Shown here: piece after piece, positions 1 to 8,305 of the stretch | How positions within the stretch are numbered: position 1 is the stretch's first letter | How the letters are laid out: each line of letters opens with the position of its first letter | Assembly (NCBI GenBank): GCA_028284675.1 | Contig: JANQRI010000009.1 | Location: 1-64,000 of the forward strand | Length of the DNA stretch: 64,000 nt | Direction: 5' to 3' | From: Gammaproteobacteria bacterium | GTDB taxonomy: Bacteria; Pseudomonadota; Gammaproteobacteria; HTCC5015 | Made by a program: the position numbers and the translations under genes | The notes under the pieces: model-generated | Seen by the model: only the letters and a program-made list of their open reading frames with translations | Database searches by the model: none | Told to the model about the DNA's origin: nothing

Positions 1-381
1 CCGAACTACCGTGGTGCGAACAGTTTACCGCCGTATGTGTATGCGAAAGACCAGAATGGTGAGCTGGCATTACATGTGGTGTTAACACAGAAAAACACGG
101 TTCGCTTGCAGCCGATCTCAACAGAAATAATACCGGTAGACAAAGGCACCGGCCCAACCCGATTTAATGGGACGTGGCAGAGTGTACCGCAGTTAGATTA
201 TGCGCAGCAGCAATTATTAAACACGCTGCACGGTACGCCGATCAAAGCCGCACCGCTTAAGGTGCCGATGAAAGGCAATGTAAACAACCCGCAACTACCG
301 AACCCTATTCCGCCAATCAACAGTCCCGCCCCAGGTTCCGCACCCGCACCGGTGAAAGTGCCTGCTGTGCCGGTGCCTTAA
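1..381 (+). CDS. C-terminal part of an unrecognised protein with a proline-rich tail (5' end outside the window)
   Basis: The frame is open from base 1, so this is the last 126 codons of a longer gene; an internal GTG at 37 is unlikely to be the real start. I do not recognise the family. The visible part has a beta-rich stretch (…ELALHVVLTQKNTVRLQPIS…) and then about 35 residues dominated by proline, alanine and valine, ending in KVPAVPVP. Such tails are common on envelope-associated or secreted proteins, but no signal peptide can be judged because the start is missing. Its TAA stop shares bases with the stop of the convergent arsM gene, so the two genes meet tail to tail with no room for a terminator between them. 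Confidence 0.5.
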   Translation, partial: PNYRGANSLPPYVYAKDQNGELALHVVLTQKNTVRLQPISTEIIPVDKGTGPTRFNGTWQSVPQLDYAQQQLLNTLHGTPIKAAPLKVPMKGNVNNPQLPNPIPPINSPAPGSAPAPVKVPAVPVP

Positions 382-1349
382 CAACAACCGCCGCCATCAT
401 AGAAAAATGTTGATGGAGTGATATGTAAATCTTCACGGTTTAATGCCTGCAATGCATTGGCGGTTTTGTCACAGACGGAAACAGGTTGGTTATAGGTCAT
501 CACATGGCCCTTACCATCATCGAAAATTTCTTCGCTACCGGTATAAATCGCGGTTTTTCCGGTAAATACACAGGGGCCGTCTGCCGGTATCGGATCTTTT
601 ATCGCACAGACTTCCACACTCTCGATGTATATTTTATGGTCGGTATCATAATGTTGTGGATCAAGGATGCGATACGGTCTTCGGGCGCGAATTTCCACTG
701 TACCAAAACCGGCAGCGGTAAGTTTATCGACATAGGCCTGTAGCGGTATTGCGCCGCTGAGGCATAGTGCACGCAGTTTTTCATCATTGCGCAGCTTGTC
801 TGGGATCTCACTGTCGCATACCGGGTCGGATAATATCAAACGCCCATGGGGTTTGAGCACTCTATAGGTTTCTGCAATTGCGGTATCCAGATCATCACTT
901 TGAAAAATATTAAACAGACAGTTTTGTGCGGCAACATCAATGCAGGCATCTTCAATCGGTAAATTTAGTGCATCACCTTTGCGCAAATCGACAAACGCTT
1001 TTTCGAACCACGGGTTTTGCTGTTCGGCTTCGATTAAATTATTTCGGCAGGCGGCAAGCATTTCATCGACCGGGTCGATGCCGATAACGGATTGTGCGCG
1101 ACGGCAAAAGTAAGCGAACTGCAGCAGCTCCATGCCACCGCCGATACCGACATAAAGTACGGTCGGATCATTGTCCAAATCACGCGGATGTATGGTACTG
1201 CCACAACCGTAATTCATTTCCAACATAATATTGGGGATTTTTAACTCGGGTAGTTTCCAGATCGGTGTTGTTGTGCAACAAAGGCCCTGATTGGGTGTGA
1301 GAGCGGCGGTTTTGTACACATCTTTGGCGGTTTCAAGATATTGTTGCAT
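378..1349 (-). CDS. arsM: Arsenite S-adenosylmethionine methyltransferase, arsenosugar-type ArsM
   Basis: A SAM-dependent methyltransferase of 323 residues. A class I fold is seen from the glycine-rich motif VLYVGIGGGMELLQF (about residues 64-78), the acidic end of strand 2 (IGIDPVDEML) and the post-motif RVLKPHGRLILSDP. A cysteine pair at residues 24-25 and a cysteine in NYGCGST (about 49), plus further cysteines near 143 and 195, fit trivalent arsenic binding. The segment TTPIWKLPELKIPN and the GGGCC tail resemble the ArsM branch linked to arsenosugar biosynthesis, where the usual partner is the radical SAM protein ArsS; no arsS is visible in the window. Expected role: methylation of As(III) to methylated arsenicals in the cytosol. 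The gene stands alone, convergent with the gene on its left and 124 bp from the phosphatase gene on its right. No ArsR-type regulator is seen. Confidence 0.8.
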   Translation of the reverse strand: MQQYLETAKDVYKTAALTPNQGLCCTTTPIWKLPELKIPNIMLEMNYGCGSTIHPRDLDNDPTVLYVGIGGGMELLQFAYFCRRAQSVIGIDPVDEMLAACRNNLIEAEQQNPWFEKAFVDLRKGDALNLPIEDACIDVAAQNCLFNIFQSDDLDTAIAETYRVLKPHGRLILSDPVCDSEIPDKLRNDEKLRALCLSGAIPLQAYVDKLTAAGFGTVEIRARRPYRILDPQHYDTDHKIYIESVEVCAIKDPIPADGPCVFTGKTAIYTGSEEIFDDGKGHVMTYNQPVSVCDKTANALQALNREDLHITPSTFFYDGGGCC

Positions 1350-1473
1350 CGGATTTCCCGGGGTTTGATCGAAATAATTTATACGTCGATTATTATTCAG
1401 CGGATCAAATTATTGATTGAGGATTTACGATACCCCTAAAAATTTGGATTTTTGTTTGTCGGGGAGATGCTCT

Positions 1474-2874
1474 TTATTTGAAATCCAGTATCGCAATTGA
1501 CGAATTATCCCGATAGCCTTTGGGTTTGGACATGGCTTCGTGCAGTTCGTCGGAGATAGTTGTAATCGACTGCTCAGGGGTTTTGTTGATGATCATTTCG
1601 CCCAGTTTTACTGAGTGGAACAGATTACTGATGCCGTCACTGTAAATAGCCATTCGCCAGCCGGTTTTGGCATGTAGTTTCATCCGGGTCAGTTTGCCGA
1701 AATTAGTCCAGCCGTTAGCCTGTTGAGCGATGGTGGTACGATAGCTGACAATCGCATTCATCACCTGGTGGCCAATAGCTTCATCGCTGGTTTCCTGTCT
1801 TAAAGTACCCTGTTGATCAAACAATACCGCATGCACGTCACCGGCCTGATAGATATCGATGGTAAAGTAGTCGCTTTCTTTGCGAATAGTCACACCGAGT
1901 ATGCAAACACCACCCTGTTGAATATCATTGTTGTCGTAAAGTTTCTGACAATAAGCCGCGGCGATTTCGATATTATCCGGGTGTCTTAATAATGACTTAA
2001 TAAAAATATCTCTGGCTGTGACACCATTTCCATAACTGCCCATAGCGTCAATAACCATAACCTGGTTTTGATCCGGCTGGATCACGATGCCGTCCTCATT
2101 ATGTTCCCGGTTCATGCCGATATAGGATGCAGCTACAATTTCAACCGGTATTTGTAATCTGCTGTTTGCCAATGTTTCGACCAGGGTTTTACGTTGGTCA
2201 TCTCTGAGTATTACGGTTTCGGTTTCTGCGCCGGAGAGCGGTACTGTGGGTTCCGGTGTCGCTGCTGTGCTGGTACTGATTTGAGCTGCCTGCGGTTTTT
2301 CAGCTATCGTGATGCCGATGCTTTGCAGGCTGTCTTCCAGGTTGAAGTAAATACCGTCTTTGCTTTGCAAACCGCTCAGGCTGCTTTTGCTGTCACTGAC
2401 GTTTGCGGTATTGCCGTCGTTATAGTCTGCGATGATCAGGTTTTGGTACTGCAGCAGGCGTTTGATTTCAGCCAGTGTTAACAGTTCGGTTGCATATATG
2501 ATTTTGCGCACAATATAATGATTTGCGTGCGGTAGCTTGTTCTGATCCAGTTGTTCCTGCAGTGCGTAGTCGCCAACAGGCAGCGCGGTTTTATTTGCTT
2601 CCATCAGCAGGTATATCAATACCGCGGAGATTTTAAGTTGTTCCCACTCCAGTTCTGATTTCAGTTCCTGCTCAAGCAGGTTTGCAGCCTGAGTGCGAAA
2701 GTGCCCGGCATCATCGGGTGTGATAACGGTTTTTTCATCGGTACTGATCAGCAGCCCCTGCCAGATTTGATAACGATCCAACAGGCTGCTTCTGGCCATT
2801 TCGAAATCGTCCTGCGAGAAGCTTTTCAGCAGGACTTCATCATTTAACTCAACTGAGGGTGGCAGAGTATTCAT
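1474..2874 (-). CDS. PP2C-like (PPM family) serine/threonine phosphatase domain protein with an unknown N-terminal half
   Basis: 466 residues. The C-terminal half, from about residue 245, carries the PPM phosphatase motifs in order: NED (Asp261), VIDAMG (Asp276, where the family usually has DGMG), a later GGV..LG, AGD, YSDG (Asp413) and RDNSS (Asp456). All metal-coordinating aspartates expected for a Mn/Mg-dependent phosphatase appear present, so activity is plausible. The N-terminal 240 residues are acidic and Gln/Leu-rich and I recognise no domain there; they could be a protein-interaction module. There is no signal peptide or membrane segment, so it should be cytosolic. It lies 16 bp downstream of the aspartic-protease gene on the same strand, so the two are probably co-transcribed. 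The substrate is unknown. Confidence 0.65.
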   Translation of the reverse strand: MNTLPPSVELNDEVLLKSFSQDDFEMARSSLLDRYQIWQGLLISTDEKTVITPDDAGHFRTQAANLLEQELKSELEWEQLKISAVLIYLLMEANKTALPVGDYALQEQLDQNKLPHANHYIVRKIIYATELLTLAEIKRLLQYQNLIIADYNDGNTANVSDSKSSLSGLQSKDGIYFNLEDSLQSIGITIAEKPQAAQISTSTAATPEPTVPLSGAETETVILRDDQRKTLVETLANSRLQIPVEIVAASYIGMNREHNEDGIVIQPDQNQVMVIDAMGSYGNGVTARDIFIKSLLRHPDNIEIAAAYCQKLYDNNDIQQGGVCILGVTIRKESDYFTIDIYQAGDVHAVLFDQQGTLRQETSDEAIGHQVMNAIVSYRTTIAQQANGWTNFGKLTRMKLHAKTGWRMAIYSDGISNLFHSVKLGEMIINKTPEQSITTISDELHEAMSKPKGYRDNSSIAILDFK

Positions 2875-2890
2875 TTGTCAGGCTGCTTAA

Positions 2891-3421
2891 TTACGGTAAG
2901 CTTAATATAAGTTCGTCCTGATGTTGGGCAAATTTTATATGTTTTAGAAACGACATGCCCAATAAAATTTCGTTACTATTCATATGCGGGTTAATGCTGG
3001 CCTGGATATTTTGTAATTCCAGTGGCCCAAGTTCAATATTTGCCAGGCGGGTACTGTAAACAGTAATTTTACCGTTTGCAGTCATCACTTGCTGCGGTTT
3101 ATGCAGTGCCAGTTTATAGCGTTCCGCCAGTTTGGCCGGGATGATCACATCAGTCGCACCGGTATCGAGTAAAAACAATGCCTCCTGCCCGTTTATTTTG
3201 CCTGTGCTCAGATAATGCCCCTGCCGGTTACGCTTCAATAACAGTTGTTTTTGGCCGTTGGTTGCGGTTTGTATCCGTGGGGTATGGTTGGGGTTATATT
3301 GAGAGTGCAGCCAGAACTGTATCAGCAGAATCAGGCCGGCGGCACTGGCGGCCCATATCGCATAGCTGATCCAGATTTTTGCTTTGGTCCTGTGCCCGGT
3401 ATCAATAATTTTATCCTGCAT
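2891..3421 (-). CDS. Membrane-anchored retropepsin-like aspartic protease (clan AA, TIGR02281-like)
   Basis: 176 residues. A single hydrophobic segment at about residues 17-36 follows a positively charged N-terminus, predicting an N-in anchor with the rest in the periplasm. The protease-like domain carries the retropepsin signature LLDTGATDVIIP with catalytic Asp at residue 86, followed by a flap-like region (QVMTANGKITVYSTRLA) and the closing ILLGMSFLKH motif of single-domain aspartic proteases that act as dimers. The overall plan (one helix plus a ~110-residue domain) matches the bacterial TIGR02281 family, whose substrates are generally unknown. The PP2C-like gene follows after 16 bp, suggesting a two-gene unit. 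Confidence 0.75.
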   Translation of the reverse strand: MQDKIIDTGHRTKAKIWISYAIWAASAAGLILLIQFWLHSQYNPNHTPRIQTATNGQKQLLLKRNRQGHYLSTGKINGQEALFLLDTGATDVIIPAKLAERYKLALHKPQQVMTANGKITVYSTRLANIELGPLELQNIQASINPHMNSNEILLGMSFLKHIKFAQHQDELILSLP

Positions 3422-3465
3422 GACTTTATTAGCGGCAGAGTTGATAGCAGCCTGACCCGAATTTT

Positions 3466-3530
3466 TAGAACCTGTCTCATAATTAAACGGTAGCTGGTGA
3501 GACAGTGCGGTAATTTTCGGACAGGTTCTA
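3466..3530. repeat. 65-bp nested inverted repeat between the protease gene and aroC
   Basis: The ends are a perfect 11-bp inverted repeat (TAGAACCTGTC at 3466-3476, GACAGGTTCTA at 3520-3530). Inside lies a second perfect 7-bp pair (TGTCTCA at 3473-3479, TGAGACA at 3498-3504) that overlaps the outer arm. It sits between divergent genes, so it is not a simple terminator for either. It could be a small MITE or insertion-sequence remnant, or a regulatory structure for aroC, whose start is 35 bp away. The CCTGTCTCA core resembles the end of the element at 62257-62502. Confidence 0.45.
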
Positions 3531-3564
3531 GTACTCTCCGGCCTGTGGCCTTACAATACGCGCC

Positions 3565-4665
3565 ATGTCAGGCAGTATATTTGGAAAACTTTTTACTGTT
3601 ACCAGCTTTGGCGAGAGCCACGGTGCCGCAATCGGCTGTGTGGTTGACGGCTGTCCGCCCGGGCTGGCACTGGAAGAAGCGGATATTCAGTCCGAGCTGG
3701 ATCGCCGCAAGCCGGGGCAGTCGCGTCATACCACACAAAGACGTGAACCGGACCAGGTCAAAATTTTGTCCGGTGTGTTTGAAGGCAGCACCACCGGTAC
3801 CCCGATCGCGTTGTTGATTGAAAATCAGGATCAGCGTTCCAAAGACTACTCTAATATCAAAGACCGTTTCCGGCCTGCGCATGCTGATTATACTTATATG
3901 CACAAGTATGGAGTACGCGACTATCGTGGCGGTGGTCGTGCATCTGCACGGGAGACTGCAGTGCGGGTTGCGGCAGGTGCGATTGCGCGTAAATACCTGC
4001 AGGCGCGCTATGGGGTATTAATTCGGGGATATTTGTCCCAGCTGGGGCCGATTAAGCCACAGAACCATGATTGGGAGGAAATACGGCGGAATGCTTTTTT
4101 CTTTCCGGATCCGGCTGCAGTGCCCGAGTTGGAAAAATTTATGGACAGCCTGCGTGAAGCCGGTGATTCGATTGGGGCCAAAGTCACGGTACAAGCTGAG
4201 GGTGTGCCGCCGGGTTGGGGTGAGCCGGTTTATCAGCGTATCGATGCAGAGATTGCTGCCGCGATGATGTCGATTAATGCGGTTAAAGGCGTTGAAATCG
4301 GTGCCGGTTTTGCCAGTGTGGAGCAGCGTGGCAGCGAACATCGGGATGAAATCACGCCCGAAGGCTTTTTATCGAATCATGCGGGCGGTACTCTGGGCGG
4401 AATCACCAGTGGTCAAAATCTCGTTGTGAATATGGCGCTGAAGCCGACCTCCAGTATCCGTATTCCCGGAAAAAGTATCGATACCCAGGGCTCACCGGTA
4501 GAGGTGTCGACTACTGGTAGGCATGACCCCTGTGTTGGTATTCGCGCGGTGCCGGTAGCTGAGGCGATGCTGGCATTGGTGTTAATGGATCAGATGTTGC
4601 AGCATCGGGCGCAAAATGCGGATGTCAGCAGTTCCACACCTGTTGTGCCTGCAGGCAAGTCATAA
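3565..4665 (+). CDS. aroC: Chorismate synthase
   Basis: Catalyses the last common step of aromatic biosynthesis, converting 5-enolpyruvylshikimate-3-phosphate to chorismate with reduced FMN as a cofactor. The 366-residue product has the expected length and signatures: GESHG near the start (residues 17-21), RPAHADYTY and YRGGGRASARET in the flavin/substrate region, and the C-terminal RHDPCVGIRAVPVAEAM. The N-terminus SGSIFGKLFTVTSFG is typical, so the ATG at 3565 is chosen. The MFS gene begins 7 bp after the stop, suggesting a two-gene transcript. Another shikimate-pathway gene, aroB, lies 30 kb away in the window; aroK is absent. Confidence 0.97.
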   Translation: MSGSIFGKLFTVTSFGESHGAAIGCVVDGCPPGLALEEADIQSELDRRKPGQSRHTTQRREPDQVKILSGVFEGSTTGTPIALLIENQDQRSKDYSNIKDRFRPAHADYTYMHKYGVRDYRGGGRASARETAVRVAAGAIARKYLQARYGVLIRGYLSQLGPIKPQNHDWEEIRRNAFFFPDPAAVPELEKFMDSLREAGDSIGAKVTVQAEGVPPGWGEPVYQRIDAEIAAAMMSINAVKGVEIGAGFASVEQRGSEHRDEITPEGFLSNHAGGTLGGITSGQNLVVNMALKPTSSIRIPGKSIDTQGSPVEVSTTGRHDPCVGIRAVPVAEAMLALVLMDQMLQHRAQNADVSSSTPVVPAGKS

Positions 4666-4672
4666 CGGTTGA

Positions 4673-5875
4673 ATGCGTGTTTTAACTGAAGCGGCAACCT
4701 ACCGTCGCCTTTCTGCATATTATTTCTTTTACTTTGCCACACTGGGGGCGTTATTGCCCTTTTGGGGTTTGTATCTGCAATACCGCGGTTTTTCAGTATT
4801 GGAAATCGGTGGCTTAACCGCTGTTCTGGCCGCGACCAAAATCATTGCACCTTATATATGGGGATGGCTGGCAGATTCCAGTGGTCGGCGGACCCTGATG
4901 ATTCGGGCTGCGTCGTTTGTGTCGGCCGTATGTTTTTGCGGTGTGTATATAGCCGACGGCTTGATCTGGATGGCGCTGGTGATGGCTTTGTTCAGTTTTT
5001 TTTGGAATGCCGGTTTACCGCAGTTTGAAGCGGCAACCCTGAATTTTCTCGGTGATCAGCACCATCGTTACAGCAGTATCCGCTTATGGGGTTCGATCGG
5101 CTTTATCCTGGCAGTGCTTGGGGCGGGTGCGGCACTGGATAGTTTTGGAATAGAAATATTGCCGCATATCCTGCTGGTTTTGTATCTGGGCATCTGGCTG
5201 ACGACTTTATGGATGCCTGCTGATGACCGCGATCGGCCGGCATCGGCCGTAGCGGGTCCTATTATAAAGGTATTGCGTCGTCCGGCAGTGGTGACGATTT
5301 TGCTTGCATGTTTTTTAATGCAGTTAAGTTTTGGCCCGTATTACACTTATTTTTCGATTTATCTGGAAGATCATGCGTATTCAAAAAGCCTGATCGGTGC
5401 ACTATGGTCCGGCGGTGTGCTGGCTGAAATCATCGTGTTTATTTTCATGTATCGTTTATTACCTGTTTTTGGCGCAAAAGCATTAATGCTGTGGTGTTTT
5501 CTGCTGGCTGCGGTGCGCTGGGTTCTTATTGGTTACGGTGTGGAAAGCGTGCTGGTTTTATGCGTAGCGCAACTATTGCATGCATTTAGTTTTGGTATGT
5601 TTCATGCGGTTATGATCCATATGATTCATGGGTTTTTTCGCGGTCATCATCAGGGCCGTGGGCAGGCTTTGTATTCCAGTTTGAGTTTTGGTGCCGGTGG
5701 TGCGCTGGGTTCCCTGCTGGGCGGCCAGTTCTGGGCGTCTTTGGGGCCGGTCGCGACATTTAATGCGGCAGCTGTGATTGCGGTATGCGGGTTTTTAATT
5801 GTGTATTTCGGTTTGCGTGCAGCCGATGATCCACAGCAGCGATTTCAGGCTGATACGGTCAGTTCGAATCCCTGA
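4673..5875 (+). CDS. MFS transporter, HcaT-like (MFS_1_like)
   Basis: A 400-residue integral membrane protein with about twelve hydrophobic segments. Features of the phenylpropionate-permease-like branch of the major facilitator superfamily are visible: an N-terminal YYFFYFATLGALLPFWGLYL helix, the loop 2-3 motif GWLADSSGRR, the RLWGSIGFI segment, and a second half with ALYSSLSFGAGGALGSLLGG. The branch is named after a putative 3-phenylpropionate carrier, but in most bacteria its substrate is unknown and nothing here indicates it. It is closely coupled to aroC (7 bp). The gene converges with the LysR gene that follows. Confidence 0.85.
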   Translation: MRVLTEAATYRRLSAYYFFYFATLGALLPFWGLYLQYRGFSVLEIGGLTAVLAATKIIAPYIWGWLADSSGRRTLMIRAASFVSAVCFCGVYIADGLIWMALVMALFSFFWNAGLPQFEAATLNFLGDQHHRYSSIRLWGSIGFILAVLGAGAALDSFGIEILPHILLVLYLGIWLTTLWMPADDRDRPASAVAGPIIKVLRRPAVVTILLACFLMQLSFGPYYTYFSIYLEDHAYSKSLIGALWSGGVLAEIIVFIFMYRLLPVFGAKALMLWCFLLAAVRWVLIGYGVESVLVLCVAQLLHAFSFGMFHAVMIHMIHGFFRGHHQGRGQALYSSLSFGAGGALGSLLGGQFWASLGPVATFNAAAVIAVCGFLIVYFGLRAADDPQQRFQADTVSSNP

Positions 5876-5910
5876 TGAATATTGATAGATGGCAACTTTT
5901 GAGTTTTGGC

Positions 5911-6777
5911 TTATCTACTTGCTTGCAGCATTTCAATCAGTGCCGTCGCTGCATTGCTGAGTGTTCGCTCCCGGTGCACTGCAACACCGAGTCTGCGCTG
6001 TAAACGCAGTGCAGGTATATCAAGAACCGTTAACTCCGGACTTAGCATATTTACCGGAAGCACACTCCAGCCCAATCCGACTGATGCCATCATCATTATG
6101 GTTTCCAGGTAGTTGGTTTCCAAAATAACATCCAGTGGTAAATTTCTTTCTGTAAATACTCTTTCAATGATTGCACGGGTGTAGGAGCCGGTTTCCGGCA
6201 GCACGGCCGGGTTCTTTGCCAGTGATGCGATATCAGCCGGTTGTCTGCATAAGCTATGGTCTTTGTTGATCGCGACCGCGAGTTCGTCTTCCCAGATAAT
6301 ATGTGTGTCGATTTTTGCCGGGTGTTCTTCCGGTAAAGTAATAATCGCCATTTCCTGTTGACCGGCTTCGACGGCTGCACAGCCGGCTTCCGAGGTAGTA
6401 AAGCGAATGTTCAGGCGTACCTGCGGGTATTGACGGGTGTATTCACGCAATACCGGCGGCAGGCGCCGTAAACCGATATGGTGGCTGGTGGCGATATCCA
6501 GCGGGCCGCTGATTTGCCCGCTGATATTCGCGATCGCGCGCCGGCTTTCGTCGACTGCATACAATATCTGATGTGCGTTCGGCAACAACGCGCGCCCGGC
6601 TTCGGTCAGGGTTATTCGCCGTCCGATGCGGTCGAACAGCCTGGTTCCGAGTAAAGCTTCCAGTGCGGCAATGCGTTTGCTGACTGCGGGTTGGGTCAGA
6701 TGCAGCCGTTCTGCAGCAGCAGAGAAGGAAAATGTCTCTGCGACGGCGACAAATGCCTGAAGTTCTGCGATATCCAT
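5911..6777 (-). CDS. LysR-family transcriptional regulator, divergent from leuCDB
   Basis: 288 residues with the standard LysR plan: an N-terminal winged helix-turn-helix (residues 1-60, AAERLHLTQPAVSKRIAALE and then GTRLFDR) and a C-terminal substrate-binding domain from about residue 90. It starts 92 bp from leuC and is transcribed away from it, the arrangement expected for a LysR protein that controls its divergent neighbour, and a candidate LysR box lies in the gap. A role in regulating leuCDB is therefore inferred from position; the effector is unknown. Similar LysR genes stand next to leuC in pseudomonads. Confidence 0.88.
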   Translation of the reverse strand: MDIAELQAFVAVAETFSFSAAAERLHLTQPAVSKRIAALEALLGTRLFDRIGRRITLTEAGRALLPNAHQILYAVDESRRAIANISGQISGPLDIATSHHIGLRRLPPVLREYTRQYPQVRLNIRFTTSEAGCAAVEAGQQEMAIITLPEEHPAKIDTHIIWEDELAVAINKDHSLCRQPADIASLAKNPAVLPETGSYTRAIIERVFTERNLPLDVILETNYLETIMMMASVGLGWSVLPVNMLSPELTVLDIPALRLQRRLGVAVHRERTLSNAATALIEMLQASR

Positions 6778-6783
6778 TTTGGT

Positions 6784-6798
6784 ATTCTAATATGGAAT
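6784..6798. promoter_or_regulatory. Candidate LysR-type operator (ATTC-N7-GAAT)
   Basis: A perfect 4-bp dyad with a 7-bp AT-rich centre that also fits the T-N11-A pattern of LysR operators. It lies 6 bp upstream of the LysR start codon and about 22 bp upstream of the leuC -35 box, so it could serve both autoregulation and control of leuC. Confidence 0.4.
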
Positions 6799-6820
6799 GG
6801 AAATTATAAAAATAATGAAT

Positions 6821-6849
6821 TTGAGTTATTTGTGGTATCTGCCTAGAAT
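6821..6849 (+). promoter_or_regulatory. Predicted sigma-70 promoter of leuCDB
   Basis: TTGAGT at 6821-6826 and TAGAAT at 6844-6849 are separated by exactly 17 bp. Transcription would begin around 6856, just before the GGAGG ribosome-binding site at 6858-6862, giving a very short leader with no room for a leader peptide or attenuator. Confidence 0.55.
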
Positions 6850-6869
6850 AATCGACCGGAGGATTGATT

Positions 6870-8273
6870 ATGGCTAAAACTCTTTACGATAAATTATGGG
6901 ATGCACATCTGGTGCGTGAAAACGATGATGGCACCAGTTTGCTGTATATAGATCGGCACTTGGTGCATGAAGTTACTTCGCCGCAGGCTTTTGAGGGGTT
7001 GCGGCTTGCGAATCGCAGCCCGTGGAGAGTGGACTCAGTGCTTGCAGTGCCTGACCACAATGTACCAACCACGGATCGTGATGGCCCGGTTGCTGACCCG
7101 GTATCACGTTTGCAGATCGAAACTCTGGACAAAAACTGCGAGACTTTCAATATCACTGAGTTCCGAATGGACGATATCCGCCAGGGTATTGTGCATGTTA
7201 TCGGGCCTGAACAGGGCGCGACATTACCCGGTATGACCATTGTCTGCGGTGATTCACACACCTCCACACATGGTGCCTTCGGTGCACTTGCGTTCGGTAT
7301 CGGTACTTCTGAAGTCGAGCATGTGTTGGCAACGCAGTGCCTGGTGATGAAAAAATCCAAATCGATGCTGGTTTCGGTTGATGGTGAAATGGGTCCGGGG
7401 GTGACTGCAAAAGATATCGTCCTCGCCATAATCGGTGAAATCGGCACCGCAGGTGGAACCGGTTATGTCATCGAGTTTGGGGGTGATGCGATACGTGCGC
7501 TCAGTATGGAAGGCCGTATGACGGTTTGCAATATGACTATTGAGGCTGGAGCCCGTGCCGGAATTATCGCGGTTGATGATAAGACCATCGAATACTTTAA
7601 AGGCCGCCCGTTTGCCCCTTCCGGAGAAATGCTTGAGCAGGCTGTGCCGGTCTGGAAGTCGTTGAATAGTGATCCTGATGCGCAGTTTGATCGGGTTGTG
7701 CATTTAGATGCCGCGAAGATCAGTCCGCAGGTGACCTGGGGAACCTCACCGGATATGGTGGTTCCGGTTAATGCCTCGGTGCCGAACCCTGATGATGCCC
7801 AAGATGCGGTGCAGGCCATATCCATGCGCAATGCGCTGGACTATATGGGGCTGCAGCCGGGTATCGCGATTCAGGATATCAAGCTCGATAAGGTATTTAT
7901 CGGTTCCTGCACAAACTCACGTATTGAGGATTTACGTGCGGCAGCCAAAGTGGTGAAAGGCCGGAAGGTATCCGGTGATATTAAACTGGCGATGGTGGTG
8001 CCCGGTTCCGGGCTGGTGAAGCAGCAGGCTGAGCAAGAAGGCCTGGATCAAATATTCGTTGATGCGGGATTTGAATGGCGCGAACCGGGTTGCTCAATGT
8101 GCCTGGCGATGAATGCCGACCGCCTGTCCCCGGGGGAGCGCTGTGCATCCACGTCAAACCGTAATTTTGAAGGCCGGCAGGGGCAGGGTGGGCGTACCCA
8201 CCTGGTGGGCCCGGAGATGGCCGCGGCCGCTGCAATACGCGGACATTTTGTTGATGTGCGGGAGCTTGATTAA
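6870..8273 (+). CDS. leuC: 3-isopropylmalate dehydratase, large subunit
   Basis: With LeuD it isomerises 2-isopropylmalate to 3-isopropylmalate, the second step of leucine synthesis. The 467-residue protein has the aconitase fold: VPDHNVPT early on, GDSHTSTHGAFGALAFGIGT, and the three [4Fe-4S] cysteines in GSCTNSR (about 347) and PGCSMC (about 407 and 410). The start is set at the ATG at 6870, which has GGAGG seven bases upstream; an in-frame TTG two codons earlier lies inside the Shine-Dalgarno spacing and is unlikely. First gene of leuC-leuD-leuB; leuA is not in the window, as is usual for this branch. Confidence 0.97.
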   Translation: MAKTLYDKLWDAHLVRENDDGTSLLYIDRHLVHEVTSPQAFEGLRLANRSPWRVDSVLAVPDHNVPTTDRDGPVADPVSRLQIETLDKNCETFNITEFRMDDIRQGIVHVIGPEQGATLPGMTIVCGDSHTSTHGAFGALAFGIGTSEVEHVLATQCLVMKKSKSMLVSVDGEMGPGVTAKDIVLAIIGEIGTAGGTGYVIEFGGDAIRALSMEGRMTVCNMTIEAGARAGIIAVDDKTIEYFKGRPFAPSGEMLEQAVPVWKSLNSDPDAQFDRVVHLDAAKISPQVTWGTSPDMVVPVNASVPNPDDAQDAVQAISMRNALDYMGLQPGIAIQDIKLDKVFIGSCTNSRIEDLRAAAKVVKGRKVSGDIKLAMVVPGSGLVKQQAEQEGLDQIFVDAGFEWREPGCSMCLAMNADRLSPGERCASTSNRNFEGRQGQGGRTHLVGPEMAAAAAIRGHFVDVRELD

Positions 8274-8305
8274 ACCGCTTTAAAGATTAGCTTGAGGAAA
8301 AGCAT

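Noticed and set aside
486..811. ORFs inside and opposite arsM
   Set aside because: They are other-frame shadows of a gene with clear methyltransferase motifs and have no start signal or family features.
5860..5880. GGTCAGTTCGAATCCCTGA resembling a tRNA T-arm
   Set aside because: It encodes the last residues of the MFS transporter and no acceptor or anticodon stem can be formed around it.
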